From: Streptomyces sp. Ru62 | GTDB lineage: Bacteria > Actinomycetota > Actinomycetes > Streptomycetales > Streptomycetaceae | Direction: 5' to 3' | Assembly (NCBI RefSeq): GCF_002920615.1 | Contig: NZ_PQSU01000001.1 | Location: forward strand, 434,001-498,000 | DNA length: 64,000 bases | In this document: positions 1 through 8,075 of the stretch, piece by piece | Layout of the letters: each line of letters opens with the position of its first letter | How positions within the stretch are numbered: the stretch's first letter is position 1 | The notes under the pieces: model-generated | The model's database searches: none | Told to the model about the DNA's origin: nothing | The model's input: the letters and a program-made list of their open reading frames with translations, nothing else | Made by a program: the position numbers and the translations under genes

Positions 1-1
1 G

Positions 2-1078
2 GGTGACCTGTACACCGCGCTCGACGCCATGGCGGGCCTCGTCTGGGAGCGCGGGGAGGACGCCCGCAGCCTCGTCCAGGCCCTCCGCGACCCCGATGTC
101 CGGGCCGCCGCCCGCGAGCTGCTGAAACTGGCCGGTCCGCCGATCCCGCCCGCGCCGCCGCGCGAGGAGGTCCGCAGGCCCCGCCGGAATCTGCACACCC
201 GCCGGACCGACAAGCGGGCCATCAGCCACCACTACGACGTCGGCAACGACTTCTACGAGATCGTCCTCGGTCCGTCCATGGTGTACTCCTGCGCCTACTG
301 GGAGGACGCCGGGACCCTGGAGTCCGCCCAGCGTGACAAGCTCGAACTGGTCTGCGCCAAGCTGGGCCTGAAGGAGGGTCAGCGGCTGCTGGACGTCGGC
401 TGCGGCTGGGGCTCCATGGCCATCCACGCGGCCCGCGAGCACGGCGTGAGCGTCGTCGGCGTCACGCTCTCCCAGGAGCAGGCGGCGTACGCCCGCAAGC
501 GCGTCGCCGACGAGGGCCTGACCGACCGGGTGGAGATCAGGGTCCAGGACTACCGGGACGTCGTGGACGGCCCCTTCGACGCGATCTCCTCCATCGGCAT
601 GGCCGAACACGTCGGCGCCGAGAAGTACCTGGAGTACGCCCGTCAGCTCCACGCCCTGCTCAAGCCCGGCGGCCGGCTGCTCAACCACCAGATCGCCCGC
701 CGCCCGCAGCGGGACGAGTCGGCGTACGAGGTGGACGAGTTCATCGACGCCTACGTCTTCCCCGACGGCGAACTCGCCCCCGTCGGCACCACCGTCACCC
801 AGCTGGAGCGGGCCGGTTTCGAGGTCCGGGACGTGGAGTCCATCCGCGAGCACTACGCCCGCACCCTGCGCCGGTGGGTCGCCAACCTGGAGGCCGACTG
901 GGACCGGGCCGTCGGCCTCACCAGCCCGGGCCGCGCCCGCGTCTGGCGGCTGTACATGGCCGCCTCCGCGCTCGCGTTCGAACGCAACCGCATCGGCGTC
1001 AACCAGGTCCTCGCGATCCGCACCCCCGAGTCCGGCGCCTCAGGACTCCCCCTGCGGGCCCGCACCTGGCACGGCTGA
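2..1078 (+). CDS. Cyclopropane-fatty-acyl-phospholipid synthase family methyltransferase (5' end outside window)
   Basis: SAM-dependent methyltransferase of the CFA synthase family, which adds a methylene bridge across double bonds of membrane phospholipid acyl chains. The frame is open to the left edge, so the true start lies outside; the first internal ATG at 29 sits in conserved-looking sequence and is not taken as the start. Numbered from that ATG, the CFA motif ISHHYDVGNDFY is at about 65-76, the SAM-binding motif LLDVGCGWGS at about 120-129, followed by SSIGMAEHVG. The family is usually 400-440 aa, so roughly 70-90 N-terminal residues are missing. It ends just before a strong hairpin and converges on the ABC permease gene. 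Some family members make other methylations, so the exact lipid product is inferred. Confidence 0.9.
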   Translation, partial: GDLYTALDAMAGLVWERGEDARSLVQALRDPDVRAAARELLKLAGPPIPPAPPREEVRRPRRNLHTRRTDKRAISHHYDVGNDFYEIVLGPSMVYSCAYWEDAGTLESAQRDKLELVCAKLGLKEGQRLLDVGCGWGSMAIHAAREHGVSVVGVTLSQEQAAYARKRVADEGLTDRVEIRVQDYRDVVDGPFDAISSIGMAEHVGAEKYLEYARQLHALLKPGGRLLNHQIARRPQRDESAYEVDEFIDAYVFPDGELAPVGTTVTQLERAGFEVRDVESIREHYARTLRRWVANLEADWDRAVGLTSPGRARVWRLYMAASALAFERNRIGVNQVLAIRTPESGASGLPLRARTWHG

Positions 1079-1086
1079 CAGCGGTA

Positions 1087-1126
1087 CGGCACAAGGGGGC
1101 CCCTCCCGCGGGGCCCCCTTGTGCCG
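1087..1126. terminator. Bidirectional terminator hairpin
   Basis: A near-perfect inverted repeat (GGCACAAGGGGGCCCC, short loop, then its complement) lies between two convergent genes, 9 bases after the CFA synthase stop and 13 before the permease stop. It probably terminates both transcripts. Confidence 0.85.
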
Positions 1127-1138
1127 TCGTACGACCGG

Positions 1139-3667
1139 TTACTCGGCCTTGATGGCCGTCAGCATGTTCAGCCGGGCCGCGCGCCGGGCCGGCCACAGCG
1201 CGGCCAGGACGCCGACCACGCCCGCCAGCAGCAGGAACACCGTCATCCGGCCCCACGGCAGCACCAGTTCGTACGTCGGCATCTTCGTGCCCAGCAGCTC
1301 GCCGGCCGCCCAGCCGAAGAACACGCCCAGACCGATGCCCAGCACCCCGCCGAACAGGGAGATGACCAGGGACTCCAGGCGGACCATCCGCTTGACCGCC
1401 CTGCGGTCCAGGCCGATCGCGCGGAGCATGCCGATCTCCTGGGCCCGCTCGCAGACGGACATGGCCAGCGTGTTGATGACGCCGAGCACCGCGACGATCA
1501 CCGCCATGCCGAGCAGGCCGTAGACCATGTTCAGCATCAGCGTGAACATCTGCGCGATCTCCTTGGAGATGTCCTGCTTGTCCTGGACCTTGATCGCCGG
1601 GTTGGAGCCGAGGACCTTCTCCAGCCTGTCCTTGGCCGCGTCGGACGCCCCGTCCGCCGTCTTCACCATGACCTGCATGTCGGCCGGGTCGGACAGGTGC
1701 GGGGTGAGGACCTTGTTGTCGAGGATGATCCCGTTGAGCATGTCGTTGCCCTCGTAGACCCCCGCGACCGTCAGCCGCTGGGCCTTGCCGTCCTCGAAGT
1801 GCGCGGTGAAGCGGGAACCGGCCCTCCAGCCGAAGTCCTTGGCACGGTCCTCGTCCACGACGACCCGCGTGCCGCCCACGCTGAACGACCCGTCGGTCAC
1901 CTTCAGATCGGTCAGCTCGCCGATGGTCGCGCCGTCGACACCGGTCAGGTATTCGGTGCCGCCGTCGATACGGGACTCGCCGTTGCGCAGGGGGCTGCTC
2001 GCGGTGACGCCGTCGGCGGAGGCGATCTTCTTCTCCACACCGGGGGAGAGCGGGCCGCGGTTGGCCATCGAGACGACGTAGTCGGCGCGGATCGCCGAGG
2101 AGGCCATCTTGTCGATGGACGTCTGGAGGCTGCCCGCCATCACGGTCATACCGGTGATCAGCGTCAGGCCGATCATCAGCGCGGAGGCGGTGGCCGCGGT
2201 GCGGCGCGGGTTGCGCACCGAGTTCTGCCGGGCCAGCTTGCCCGACACCCCGAAGGCGCGCAGCACCGGCGCGGCGGCGGCGATCAGCGGGCGGGACAGC
2301 AGCGGGGTCAGGATGAACACGCCGATGATCAGCAGCACGGCGCCGACGCCCATCGCGCCCTGGCCGGTGTCGGCGTCCATCCTGGTGCCCGCGAGGACCA
2401 CCGCGATGCCGGCCGCCGCGAACAGGGAGCCCAGCGTGTTGCGCAGCACCAGCGACTTGGTGGTGGCCGTGGCGTGCACGCTGCTCATCGCCGCCACCGG
2501 CGGGATCTTCGCGGCCCGGCGGCCGGGCAGCCAGGCGGCCAGCATGGTGATGAGGACGCCGACCCCGAGGGCGGTGACCACCGTGCCGGGGCTGATCACC
2601 AGCGGGCCGTCGGGCATGGTCGCGCCCAACGAGCCGAGCAGGGAGCGCAGGCCCGCGCCGATGCCGACACCGGCGGCCAGACCGGTCACACCGGCGACCG
2701 CGCCGACGGCGAACGCCTCGATGAGCACCGAGCGGGTGACCTGGCGGCGGGAGGCGCCGACCGCCCGCAGCAGGGCCAGTTCCCGGGTGCGCTGGGCGAC
2801 CAGCATGGTGAAGGTGTTGGCGATGATGAACGTGCCGACGAACAGGGCGATGCCGGCGAACACCAGCAGGCCCTGCTTCAGGCTGCTCATGGACGAGGAG
2901 ATGGCCTCCGCCTGGTCGTCGGCGAGCTGCTTGCCGGTGGTGGTCTCCACCAGCTTCGCGGGCAGGGCCTTGTCGAGCCGGGCCTTGAGCGCCGCCTGGC
3001 TGGTGCCGGCCGCGGCCCGCACGTCGATCTCGTCGTACGTGCCCTTCTTGCCGAACAGGGCCTGCGCGGTCGCCGTGTCGAACAGGGTGAGGCTGCCGCC
3101 CGCGGCGACGTTGCCGTCGTCGGTGGTGAAGATGCCGCTGACGGTGGGGGTGAGGACCGGGCCGTCCACGGAGAGCCGCACGGTGTCGCCGACCCGGTAC
3201 CCCGCCCGCTTCGCGGTCGCCGAGTCGATCAGCACCTCGTCCTTGCCGCGCGGGGCATGGCCGCTGACCAGCGGGTAGCGGGGGTCCTCGGTGCCCCAGT
3301 AGTTGCCGCCGGCGGACTGCCAGTCACCGCCGACAAGCTTGCCGTCCTTGTCGGCGACGGCGGTGAAGCCGCTGACGACGCCGGTGGCGGAGGCGGCCCC
3401 GGGGACCCCTGCGGCCTTGTCGAGCAGGGCCCGGGTCAGCTCGGGGGTCCGGCCGACCTGGTTGCCCTTGGAGTCCTGGTACTCGGGCCGTACGGCGACG
3501 TCGACCCGGTCGAAGCCCTTGGCGGAGCTCTTCTGGTAGGCGTCGGAGATGGTGTTGGTGAAGACCAGCGTCCCGGAGACGAACGCCACGCCGAGCATGA
3601 CGGCGAGCACGGTCATCAGGAGCCGGGCCTTGTGCGCGAGGACGTTGCGCAGGGCGGTGCGGAACAT
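1139..3667 (-). CDS. FtsX/MacB-type ABC transporter permease
   Basis: Large (842 aa) membrane component of an ABC exporter or mechanotransmission system. One membrane segment near residues 18-38 precedes a large extracytoplasmic domain. Two FtsX domains follow: one around 250-400 containing ELALLRAVGASRRQV, and a C-terminal one containing EIGMLRAIGLDRRAVKR. This duplicated FtsX layout is typical of actinobacterial permeases paired with a MacB/LolD-like ATPase. The ATG overlaps the stop of the upstream ATPase gene by one base (TGATG), so the two are translationally coupled. The substrate is unknown; such pairs in other bacteria handle lipoproteins, peptides or antimicrobials. Confidence 0.92.
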   Translation of the reverse strand: MFRTALRNVLAHKARLLMTVLAVMLGVAFVSGTLVFTNTISDAYQKSSAKGFDRVDVAVRPEYQDSKGNQVGRTPELTRALLDKAAGVPGAASATGVVSGFTAVADKDGKLVGGDWQSAGGNYWGTEDPRYPLVSGHAPRGKDEVLIDSATAKRAGYRVGDTVRLSVDGPVLTPTVSGIFTTDDGNVAAGGSLTLFDTATAQALFGKKGTYDEIDVRAAAGTSQAALKARLDKALPAKLVETTTGKQLADDQAEAISSSMSSLKQGLLVFAGIALFVGTFIIANTFTMLVAQRTRELALLRAVGASRRQVTRSVLIEAFAVGAVAGVTGLAAGVGIGAGLRSLLGSLGATMPDGPLVISPGTVVTALGVGVLITMLAAWLPGRRAAKIPPVAAMSSVHATATTKSLVLRNTLGSLFAAAGIAVVLAGTRMDADTGQGAMGVGAVLLIIGVFILTPLLSRPLIAAAAPVLRAFGVSGKLARQNSVRNPRRTAATASALMIGLTLITGMTVMAGSLQTSIDKMASSAIRADYVVSMANRGPLSPGVEKKIASADGVTASSPLRNGESRIDGGTEYLTGVDGATIGELTDLKVTDGSFSVGGTRVVVDEDRAKDFGWRAGSRFTAHFEDGKAQRLTVAGVYEGNDMLNGIILDNKVLTPHLSDPADMQVMVKTADGASDAAKDRLEKVLGSNPAIKVQDKQDISKEIAQMFTLMLNMVYGLLGMAVIVAVLGVINTLAMSVCERAQEIGMLRAIGLDRRAVKRMVRLESLVISLFGGVLGIGLGVFFGWAAGELLGTKMPTYELVLPWGRMTVFLLLAGVVGVLAALWPARRAARLNMLTAIKAE

Positions 3668-4437
3668 CAGCTGGTACGGCCCTTCGCGTCGAACTGCTTC
3701 ATGGTGTCGAGGACGGAGTCGGCGGTGGGGCCGTACATCTCGTCGACGATCCGCCCGTCGGCCAGGAAGATCACCCGGTCCGCGTAGGCGGCGGCCACCG
3801 GGTCGTGGGTGACCATGACGACGGTCTGGCCCAGCTCGCGCACGGAGTTGCGCAGGAAGCCGAGGACCTCGGCGCCGGAGCGCGAGTCCAGGTTCCCGGT
3901 CGGTTCGTCACCGAAGATGATCTCGGGCCGGGAGGCGAGGGCGCGGGCGACGGCGACCCGCTGCTGCTGACCGCCGGACAGCTGGGCGGGCCGGTGGCTG
4001 AGCCGGCCGGACAGCCCGACCATGTCGATGACCCGGTCCAGCCACGCCTTGTCCGGCTTCCGCCCGGCGATGTCCATCGGGAGGGTGATGTTCTCCAGGG
4101 CGGTCAGCGTCGGCAGCAGGTTGAACGCCTGGAAGATGAAGCCGATCTTGTCCCGGCGCAACTTGGTGAGCTGCTTGTCCTTCAGGGACCCCAGCTCGGT
4201 GTCCCCGATCCGGACGGACCCGGAGGAGAAGGTGTCCAGCCCGGCCACGCAGTGCATCAGCGTGGACTTGCCGGAGCCCGACGGCCCCATGATCGCGGTG
4301 AACTCGGCGGCCCGGAAGTCGACGGAGACCCGGTCCAGGGCGACCACCCGGGTCTCACCCTGCCCGTAGATCTTCGACAGCTCCGTGGCGCGTGCGGCCA
4401 CGGCGGTGGTCCGGCCTGCGGTGGGTGTGGTGGTCAC
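3667..4437 (-). CDS. ABC transporter ATP-binding protein (MacB/LolD-like)
   Basis: Nucleotide-binding subunit for the FtsX permease encoded immediately downstream. Numbered from the chosen GTG start, Walker A GPSGSGKST is at about 51-59, followed by signature LSGGQQQRVAVARAL and Walker B IIFGDEPTGNLD. I chose the GTG at 4437 because AGGAG stands nine bases upstream and the residues before it in the longer frame (to 4572) look non-coding. The predicted length of 256 aa fits this ATPase class. The start at 4572 remains possible but unlikely. Confidence 0.93.
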   Translation of the reverse strand: MTTTPTAGRTTAVAARATELSKIYGQGETRVVALDRVSVDFRAAEFTAIMGPSGSGKSTLMHCVAGLDTFSSGSVRIGDTELGSLKDKQLTKLRRDKIGFIFQAFNLLPTLTALENITLPMDIAGRKPDKAWLDRVIDMVGLSGRLSHRPAQLSGGQQQRVAVARALASRPEIIFGDEPTGNLDSRSGAEVLGFLRNSVRELGQTVVMVTHDPVAAAYADRVIFLADGRIVDEMYGPTADSVLDTMKQFDAKGRTS

Positions 4438-4853
4438 GGGAGGGCGCTCCTGTCGGTACGACGTCTGTTCGTTGGGGACTGGTCCATCGTCCCGGCGGGG
4501 AGCGCGCGTGTAGTCAGTCGCTGTTCCGGTTCCGGAGGGCGACTCGGGTCGGACGGAGCGGCCCGCCGTCATACCTGGGGAGGACGGGTGACCCTGACTC
4601 CGTCCGTGGCGGGGGCCGCGTCGGGAACCCTGTCGAGAACAGGTGGAACACCCTCGTTCGGACGGTGAAATTCCGTCATTTCACGTACGCGCGTACAGCC
4701 GTCACGTCAGGCTATTGGCAAGTGCGGATGGCGTGTTCCGCGGGCTGATGCACCCTCAGACGTCAATAAAATAAGACAACATCGGTCCACCCGTCCGCTG
4801 TCCGGGGGATGGGTCCCGATAGGCTCGAAGCTCGCAAGCGGAGCCCATGGCCT
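4438..4853. other. Intergenic region between ABC operon and bldA
   Basis: These 416 bases separate the divergent ABC operon from the tRNA gene and should hold both promoters. The stretch around 4755-4785 is AT-rich for this genome. I see no protein gene. The only promoter-like element I can place is the box at 4820 described separately. Confidence 0.5.
4798..4825 (+). promoter_or_regulatory. Putative bldA promoter
   Basis: A Streptomyces-type -10 box TAGGCT lies at 4820-4825, 28 bases before the mature 5' end of the tRNA. A weak -35 match CTGTCC is at 4798-4803 with a 16-base spacer. Transcription would start near 4832, leaving a short leader of about 22 bases to be trimmed. The -35 is poor, so this is tentative. 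Confidence 0.4.
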
Positions 4854-4937
4854 GCCCGGATGGTGGAATGCAGACACGGCGAGCTTAAACCTCGCTGCCC
4901 CTTCGCGGGCGTGCCGGTTCAAGTCCGGCTCCGGGCA
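4854..4937 (+). tRNA. bldA: tRNA-Leu (anticodon TAA), bldA
   Basis: The 84-base sequence folds as a class II tRNA. The acceptor stem is GCCCGGA/TCCGGGC with discriminator A at 4937. The anticodon stem GCGAG/CTCGC has loop CTTAAAC, placing anticodon TAA at 4886-4888. The long variable arm (4896-4912) is typical of tRNA-Leu, and the T arm is GCCGG-TTCAAGT-CCGGC. The bases after the discriminator are CCT, so CCA is not encoded. This tRNA reads the rare leucine codon UUA; in Streptomyces it is bldA, needed for aerial growth and much antibiotic production because many regulatory genes carry TTA. I noticed no in-frame TTA in the genes of this window when reading by eye. Confidence 0.97.
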
Positions 4938-5068
4938 CCTTCCTCGTCACCTGTTCCGGTCGGATGGAACGGCCGGTTCGGGGCGTCATGGTGTCCGTCT
5001 ACGCCTGACCCTCGGCGTCGAGGGCGCCACCAGAACCGCCCACACACCACTCGACCGCCGCACGACCG

Positions 5069-5097
5069 TTGACAGCCGGGCCCGTGCGGCGGAGACT
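5069..5097 (+). promoter_or_regulatory. Putative pobA promoter
   Basis: A perfect -35 TTGACA at 5069-5074 and a -10-like GAGACT at 5092-5097 are separated by 17 bases, upstream of the pobA start at 5172. This is a housekeeping-type promoter candidate. Confidence 0.5.
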
Positions 5098-5171
5098 CAC
5101 GCCCGGAAAACAGTGAAAGAAATTTCACCAGACGAACGCCCTGTGGGGCGGCGGGAGAGAGGAGACGACCG

Positions 5172-6347
5172 ATGCGCACCACCGTCGGGATCATCGGGGC
5201 GGGCCCGGCCGGGCTGCTGCTCGCCCGGCTGTTGCACCGTGCCGGGATCGAGTCGGTCGTCCTGGAGAGCCGGGACCGGGACTACGTCGAGCAGCGGCAG
5301 CGGGCCGGGATTCTGGAGCAGGGGACCGTCGACGTGCTGCGCGCCGCCGGGGCCGGGGAGCGGATGGACCGGGAGGGGCTGCGGCACGACGGGATCGAGC
5401 TGCGGTTCGACCGGCGCCGGCACCGCGTCGACTTCCCCGCGCTCACCGGCGGACGGTCCGTGACCGTCTACGCCCAGACCGAGGTCTGCAAGGACCTCAT
5501 CGCGCTCCAGTCGAAGGAGGGCGGGCCGCTGCTCTTCGAGGCCGAGGCGCTGCGCGTGGAGGGCGCGGAGGGCGACCGGCCACGGGTCCCGTTCCGGCAC
5601 CAGGGGCGCGAGGACGTGTTGGAGTGCGACTACGTCGTCGGCTGCGACGGGTTCTGGGGGGTGGCCCGCCAGGCCTTCCCGGCCGGGGTGTCCCGGGTGT
5701 TCGAGCGGTCGTACCCCTACGCATGGCTCGGCATCCTCGCCGATGTCGCGCCCTCGCACGACGAACTCGTCTACGCCCGCCACGAACGCGGCTTCGCCCT
5801 GCTGTCCATGCGGTCGCCGGCCGTCTCCCGGCTCTACCTCCAGGTGCCCGCGGGGACGGACGCCGAGGCGTGGGGCGACGAGGCGATCTGGGACGAGCTG
5901 GACCGGCGGTTCGAGACGGACGACGGCTGGCGGCTGGAGCGCGGGCCGATCACCCAGAAGTCGGTCACCCCCATGCGCTCCTTCGTGCACGAGCCGATGC
6001 GGCACGGCCGGCTCTTCCTCGCCGGCGACGCCGCCCACATCGTGCCGCCGACCGGCGCCAAGGGGCTGAACCTCGCCGTCGGTGACGTCGTCACGCTCGC
6101 CCGGGCCCTCGCCCACGAACGGGAGACCGGCTCCCCGGACCTCCTCGACGCCTACTCCGCGACCTGTCTGCGCCGGATCTGGCAGGCCGAACGGTTCTCC
6201 TACGACATGACGACCCTGCTGCACCGCGCCCCGGACGCCACCGCCTTCGACGCCCGCCTCCAACTGGCCCGGCTGGAGCGGATCGCCTCCTCCCGGGCGG
6301 CCGGGACCGACCTGGCGGAGGCGTACACAGGGTTTCCGCTCGGTTAG
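5172..6347 (+). CDS. pobA: 4-hydroxybenzoate 3-monooxygenase
   Basis: FAD-dependent aromatic hydroxylase converting 4-hydroxybenzoate to protocatechuate, the entry to the beta-ketoadipate pathway. At 391 aa it has the expected length. The FAD dinucleotide motif GAGPAG is at 9-14, the mid-protein DYVVGCDGFWG corresponds to the DG motif, and GRLFLAGDAAHIVPP is the second FAD motif with the ribityl-binding GD. The ATG follows AGAGGAG at a proper distance. It stands alone after bldA; no protocatechuate-cleaving genes are adjacent, so the rest of the pathway must lie elsewhere. Confidence 0.95.
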   Translation: MRTTVGIIGAGPAGLLLARLLHRAGIESVVLESRDRDYVEQRQRAGILEQGTVDVLRAAGAGERMDREGLRHDGIELRFDRRRHRVDFPALTGGRSVTVYAQTEVCKDLIALQSKEGGPLLFEAEALRVEGAEGDRPRVPFRHQGREDVLECDYVVGCDGFWGVARQAFPAGVSRVFERSYPYAWLGILADVAPSHDELVYARHERGFALLSMRSPAVSRLYLQVPAGTDAEAWGDEAIWDELDRRFETDDGWRLERGPITQKSVTPMRSFVHEPMRHGRLFLAGDAAHIVPPTGAKGLNLAVGDVVTLARALAHERETGSPDLLDAYSATCLRRIWQAERFSYDMTTLLHRAPDATAFDARLQLARLERIASSRAAGTDLAEAYTGFPLG

Positions 6348-6451
6348 CCGTCCGTCCATGGCCGGGAATCAGATGCCCGCGTAGCGTGTTGCGCAGCACA
6401 GCAGGGGAAAGATCCTCCTCAAGTATCATGGTCGATCCTTTGCCAATCCAT

Positions 6452-6482
6452 TACTCTTGAGCCAAGGCTGCGCTCGGCAGCC
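6452..6482 (+). promoter_or_regulatory. Putative promoter and 5'-UTR hairpin of the BI-1 gene
   Basis: A -10-like TACTCT at 6452-6457 is followed by a perfect small hairpin GGCTGC-gctcg-GCAGCC at 6466-6482. The hairpin ends just before the Shine-Dalgarno GGAGGA (6485-6490). It could protect the mRNA end or modulate ribosome access; no ligand class is recognised. Confidence 0.35.
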
Positions 6483-6495
6483 ATGGAGGAGTGAA

Positions 6496-7350
6496 ATGAG
6501 GAGCAGCAACCCGGTCTTCTCGCGACGGGGGTTCAGCCGCGACAACGGCTACGCCGGCTTCAACACCGCACCGCAGGCCGGGTACGCACAGGGCAACCCG
6601 TACGCGCAGAACCCGTACGCGCAGAACCCCTACGCACAGCAGGGCGTCGGCGCCCCGCCCCAGGCCCCGGCCACCACCGACCGGATGACCATGGACGACG
6701 TCGTCGTCCGCTCGGCCGTCACGCTCGGCACGGTCGCCGTCGGCGCCGTCCTCGCCTGGGCCCTGCTGCCCGTCTCGGGCAGCAGCTACGGCCTGGCCGT
6801 CGGCTCCGCGCTGATCGCCTTCGTCCTGGCGATGGTGCAGAGCTTCAAGCGCACCCCGTCGCCCGCGCTGATCCTCGGGTACGCCGCCTTCGAGGGCGTC
6901 TTCCTCGGCGTCATCAGCGAGATGTACAACAGCCGCTGGAGCGGCGCGCCCTTCCAGGCCGTGCTCGGCACCATGGCCGTCTCGGGCGCGACCCTGCTCG
7001 TCTACAAGGCCGGCTGGATCCGCGTCACCGCCCGCTACGCCCGCATCGGCCTCGCCATCGCGATGGCGTTCCTGGTGGTCATGGCGGTCAATCTGCTGCT
7101 GGTCGCCTTCGGTGTCGCCGAGGACGGCGGACTGCGCAGCTTCGGCCCGCTCGGCGCGCTCGTCGGCATCATCGCGATCATCCTCGGCGCGTTCTTCCTG
7201 ACCCTCGACTTCAAGCAGATCGAGGACGGCATCGCCTACGGCGCCCCGCGCAACGAGGCATGGCTCGCCGCGTTCGGCCTCACGCTGACCCTGGTGTGGA
7301 TCTACGTGGAGATGCTGCGACTGGTGGCGATCTTCAGCAACAACGACTAG
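6496..7350 (+). CDS. Bax inhibitor-1/YccA family membrane protein
   Basis: Multi-pass membrane protein of the Bax inhibitor-1 (TMBIM/YccA/YetJ) superfamily, whose characterised members act as pH-sensitive calcium leak channels or modulate FtsH. About 70 N-terminal residues are cytoplasmic and contain tandem NPYAQ-type repeats (about 37-50). Seven hydrophobic segments follow, the last ending near the C-terminal MLRLVAIFSNND. The ATG at 6496 is chosen because GGAGGA stands five bases upstream; an in-frame start at 6457 lacks a ribosome site. It is monocistronic, ending at a strong hairpin. Function in Streptomyces is unknown. Confidence 0.9.
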   Translation: MRSSNPVFSRRGFSRDNGYAGFNTAPQAGYAQGNPYAQNPYAQNPYAQQGVGAPPQAPATTDRMTMDDVVVRSAVTLGTVAVGAVLAWALLPVSGSSYGLAVGSALIAFVLAMVQSFKRTPSPALILGYAAFEGVFLGVISEMYNSRWSGAPFQAVLGTMAVSGATLLVYKAGWIRVTARYARIGLAIAMAFLVVMAVNLLLVAFGVAEDGGLRSFGPLGALVGIIAIILGAFFLTLDFKQIEDGIAYGAPRNEAWLAAFGLTLTLVWIYVEMLRLVAIFSNND

Positions 7351-7369
7351 CGCCGACGCCGGTCATCGG

Positions 7370-7400
7370 CAGGGCCCCGGGTGATCCGCCCGGGGCCCTG
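7370..7400. terminator. Terminator hairpin after the BI-1 gene
   Basis: CAGGGCCCCGGG and its exact complement flank a 7-base loop, a 12-bp GC-rich stem 19 bases after the BI-1 stop and 24 bases before the convergent DUF4287 stop. It probably serves both genes. Confidence 0.85.
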
Positions 7401-7424
7401 TGCCGTTCAGGGCAGCTTGGCCGT

Positions 7425-7655
7425 TCAGAGCAGCTTGCGCGCCGCCCTCCTCAGGTCGTACTCGTGCACGATCGCCTTCGCGTGGCCGTACGCCAGGTCG
7501 TACTCGTGCCGGAGCCAGCTGACCTTCTCCTCGAAGCGGAAGAGTGCCGGGCCTTCTTCGACGGTGCGCAGCCAGTCGGAGACTTCACGACCGGTGCAGT
7601 GGGGGATGCGGGCGAGCAGATTGCGGTGGGTCTCCTCGGAGAAGACGTGGGACAT
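7425..7655 (-). CDS. DUF4287-like small protein
   Basis: A 76-aa protein beginning MSHVFSEETHRNLLARIP, with a short helical region of the kind seen in DUF4287 proteins (HCTGREVSDWLRTV, then EYDLAYGHAKAIVHEYD). Function is unknown. The longer open frame reaches 7979, but the segment before this ATG is arginine- and proline-rich and overlaps the divergent gene, so the short start is preferred. It may be transcribed from the AT-richer region around 7660-7740, shared with the divergent gene at 7755. Confidence 0.7.
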   Translation of the reverse strand: MSHVFSEETHRNLLARIPHCTGREVSDWLRTVEEGPALFRFEEKVSWLRHEYDLAYGHAKAIVHEYDLRRAARKLL

Positions 7656-7754
7656 CGGCGCCTCCGAACGCAAAGGGGATGTAAGCCGGTCCTTCACGTC
7701 ACCGTGCCTGAGCGTTCGCGTATTGGCAACAGTGCGGGGCGTTACGCTCGGCGG

Positions 7755-8066
7755 GTGGTTGATACGACGCCCTTGACCCAAGCAGTGGATCACTTCGCCG
7801 ACCGGTTGCGGGCGGCACCGCAGAGCCGGCTCCAACGGAGCGCGGCGGCGGAGGCATTGGCCCTGGCCCGGGAGCTTTCCCGGCGGGCCCAGCTGATGGA
7901 GGAGCCGGGGAGCGAGCCCCGGGAGATGCCGGACGCGGGGATGTTCGCCGCGGCGGATCAGATCCTGGTGGCGGCGCACGACCTCGCGGTCGTGGTGCGC
8001 AGTGAGGACCAGGTCGCCGAGGCCGTGCGGCTGGTGGAGGAGGCGCGGCAGCGGGCGGGGGTCTGA
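7755..8066 (+). CDS. Small conserved-looking protein of unknown function
   Basis: A 103-aa acidic, largely helical protein without membrane segments (DHFADRLRAAP near the start, VEEARQRAGV at the end). Coding character is clear from third-position GC. The GTG start has no convincing Shine-Dalgarno, but TACGCT at 7743-7748 lies six bases upstream, as expected of a leaderless mRNA. It is divergent from the DUF4287-like gene and converges on the gene at 8076 with a 9-base gap. I do not recognise the family. Confidence 0.65.
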   Translation: MVDTTPLTQAVDHFADRLRAAPQSRLQRSAAAEALALARELSRRAQLMEEPGSEPREMPDAGMFAAADQILVAAHDLAVVVRSEDQVAEAVRLVEEARQRAGV

Positions 8067-8075
8067 CGTCGACCG

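Noticed and set aside
1121..3787. Plus-strand open frame of 888 codons opposite the ABC permease
   Set aside because: Composition is Arg/Gly/His-rich shadow sequence, and the opposite strand encodes a clear FtsX permease. Long antisense open frames are usual at this GC content.
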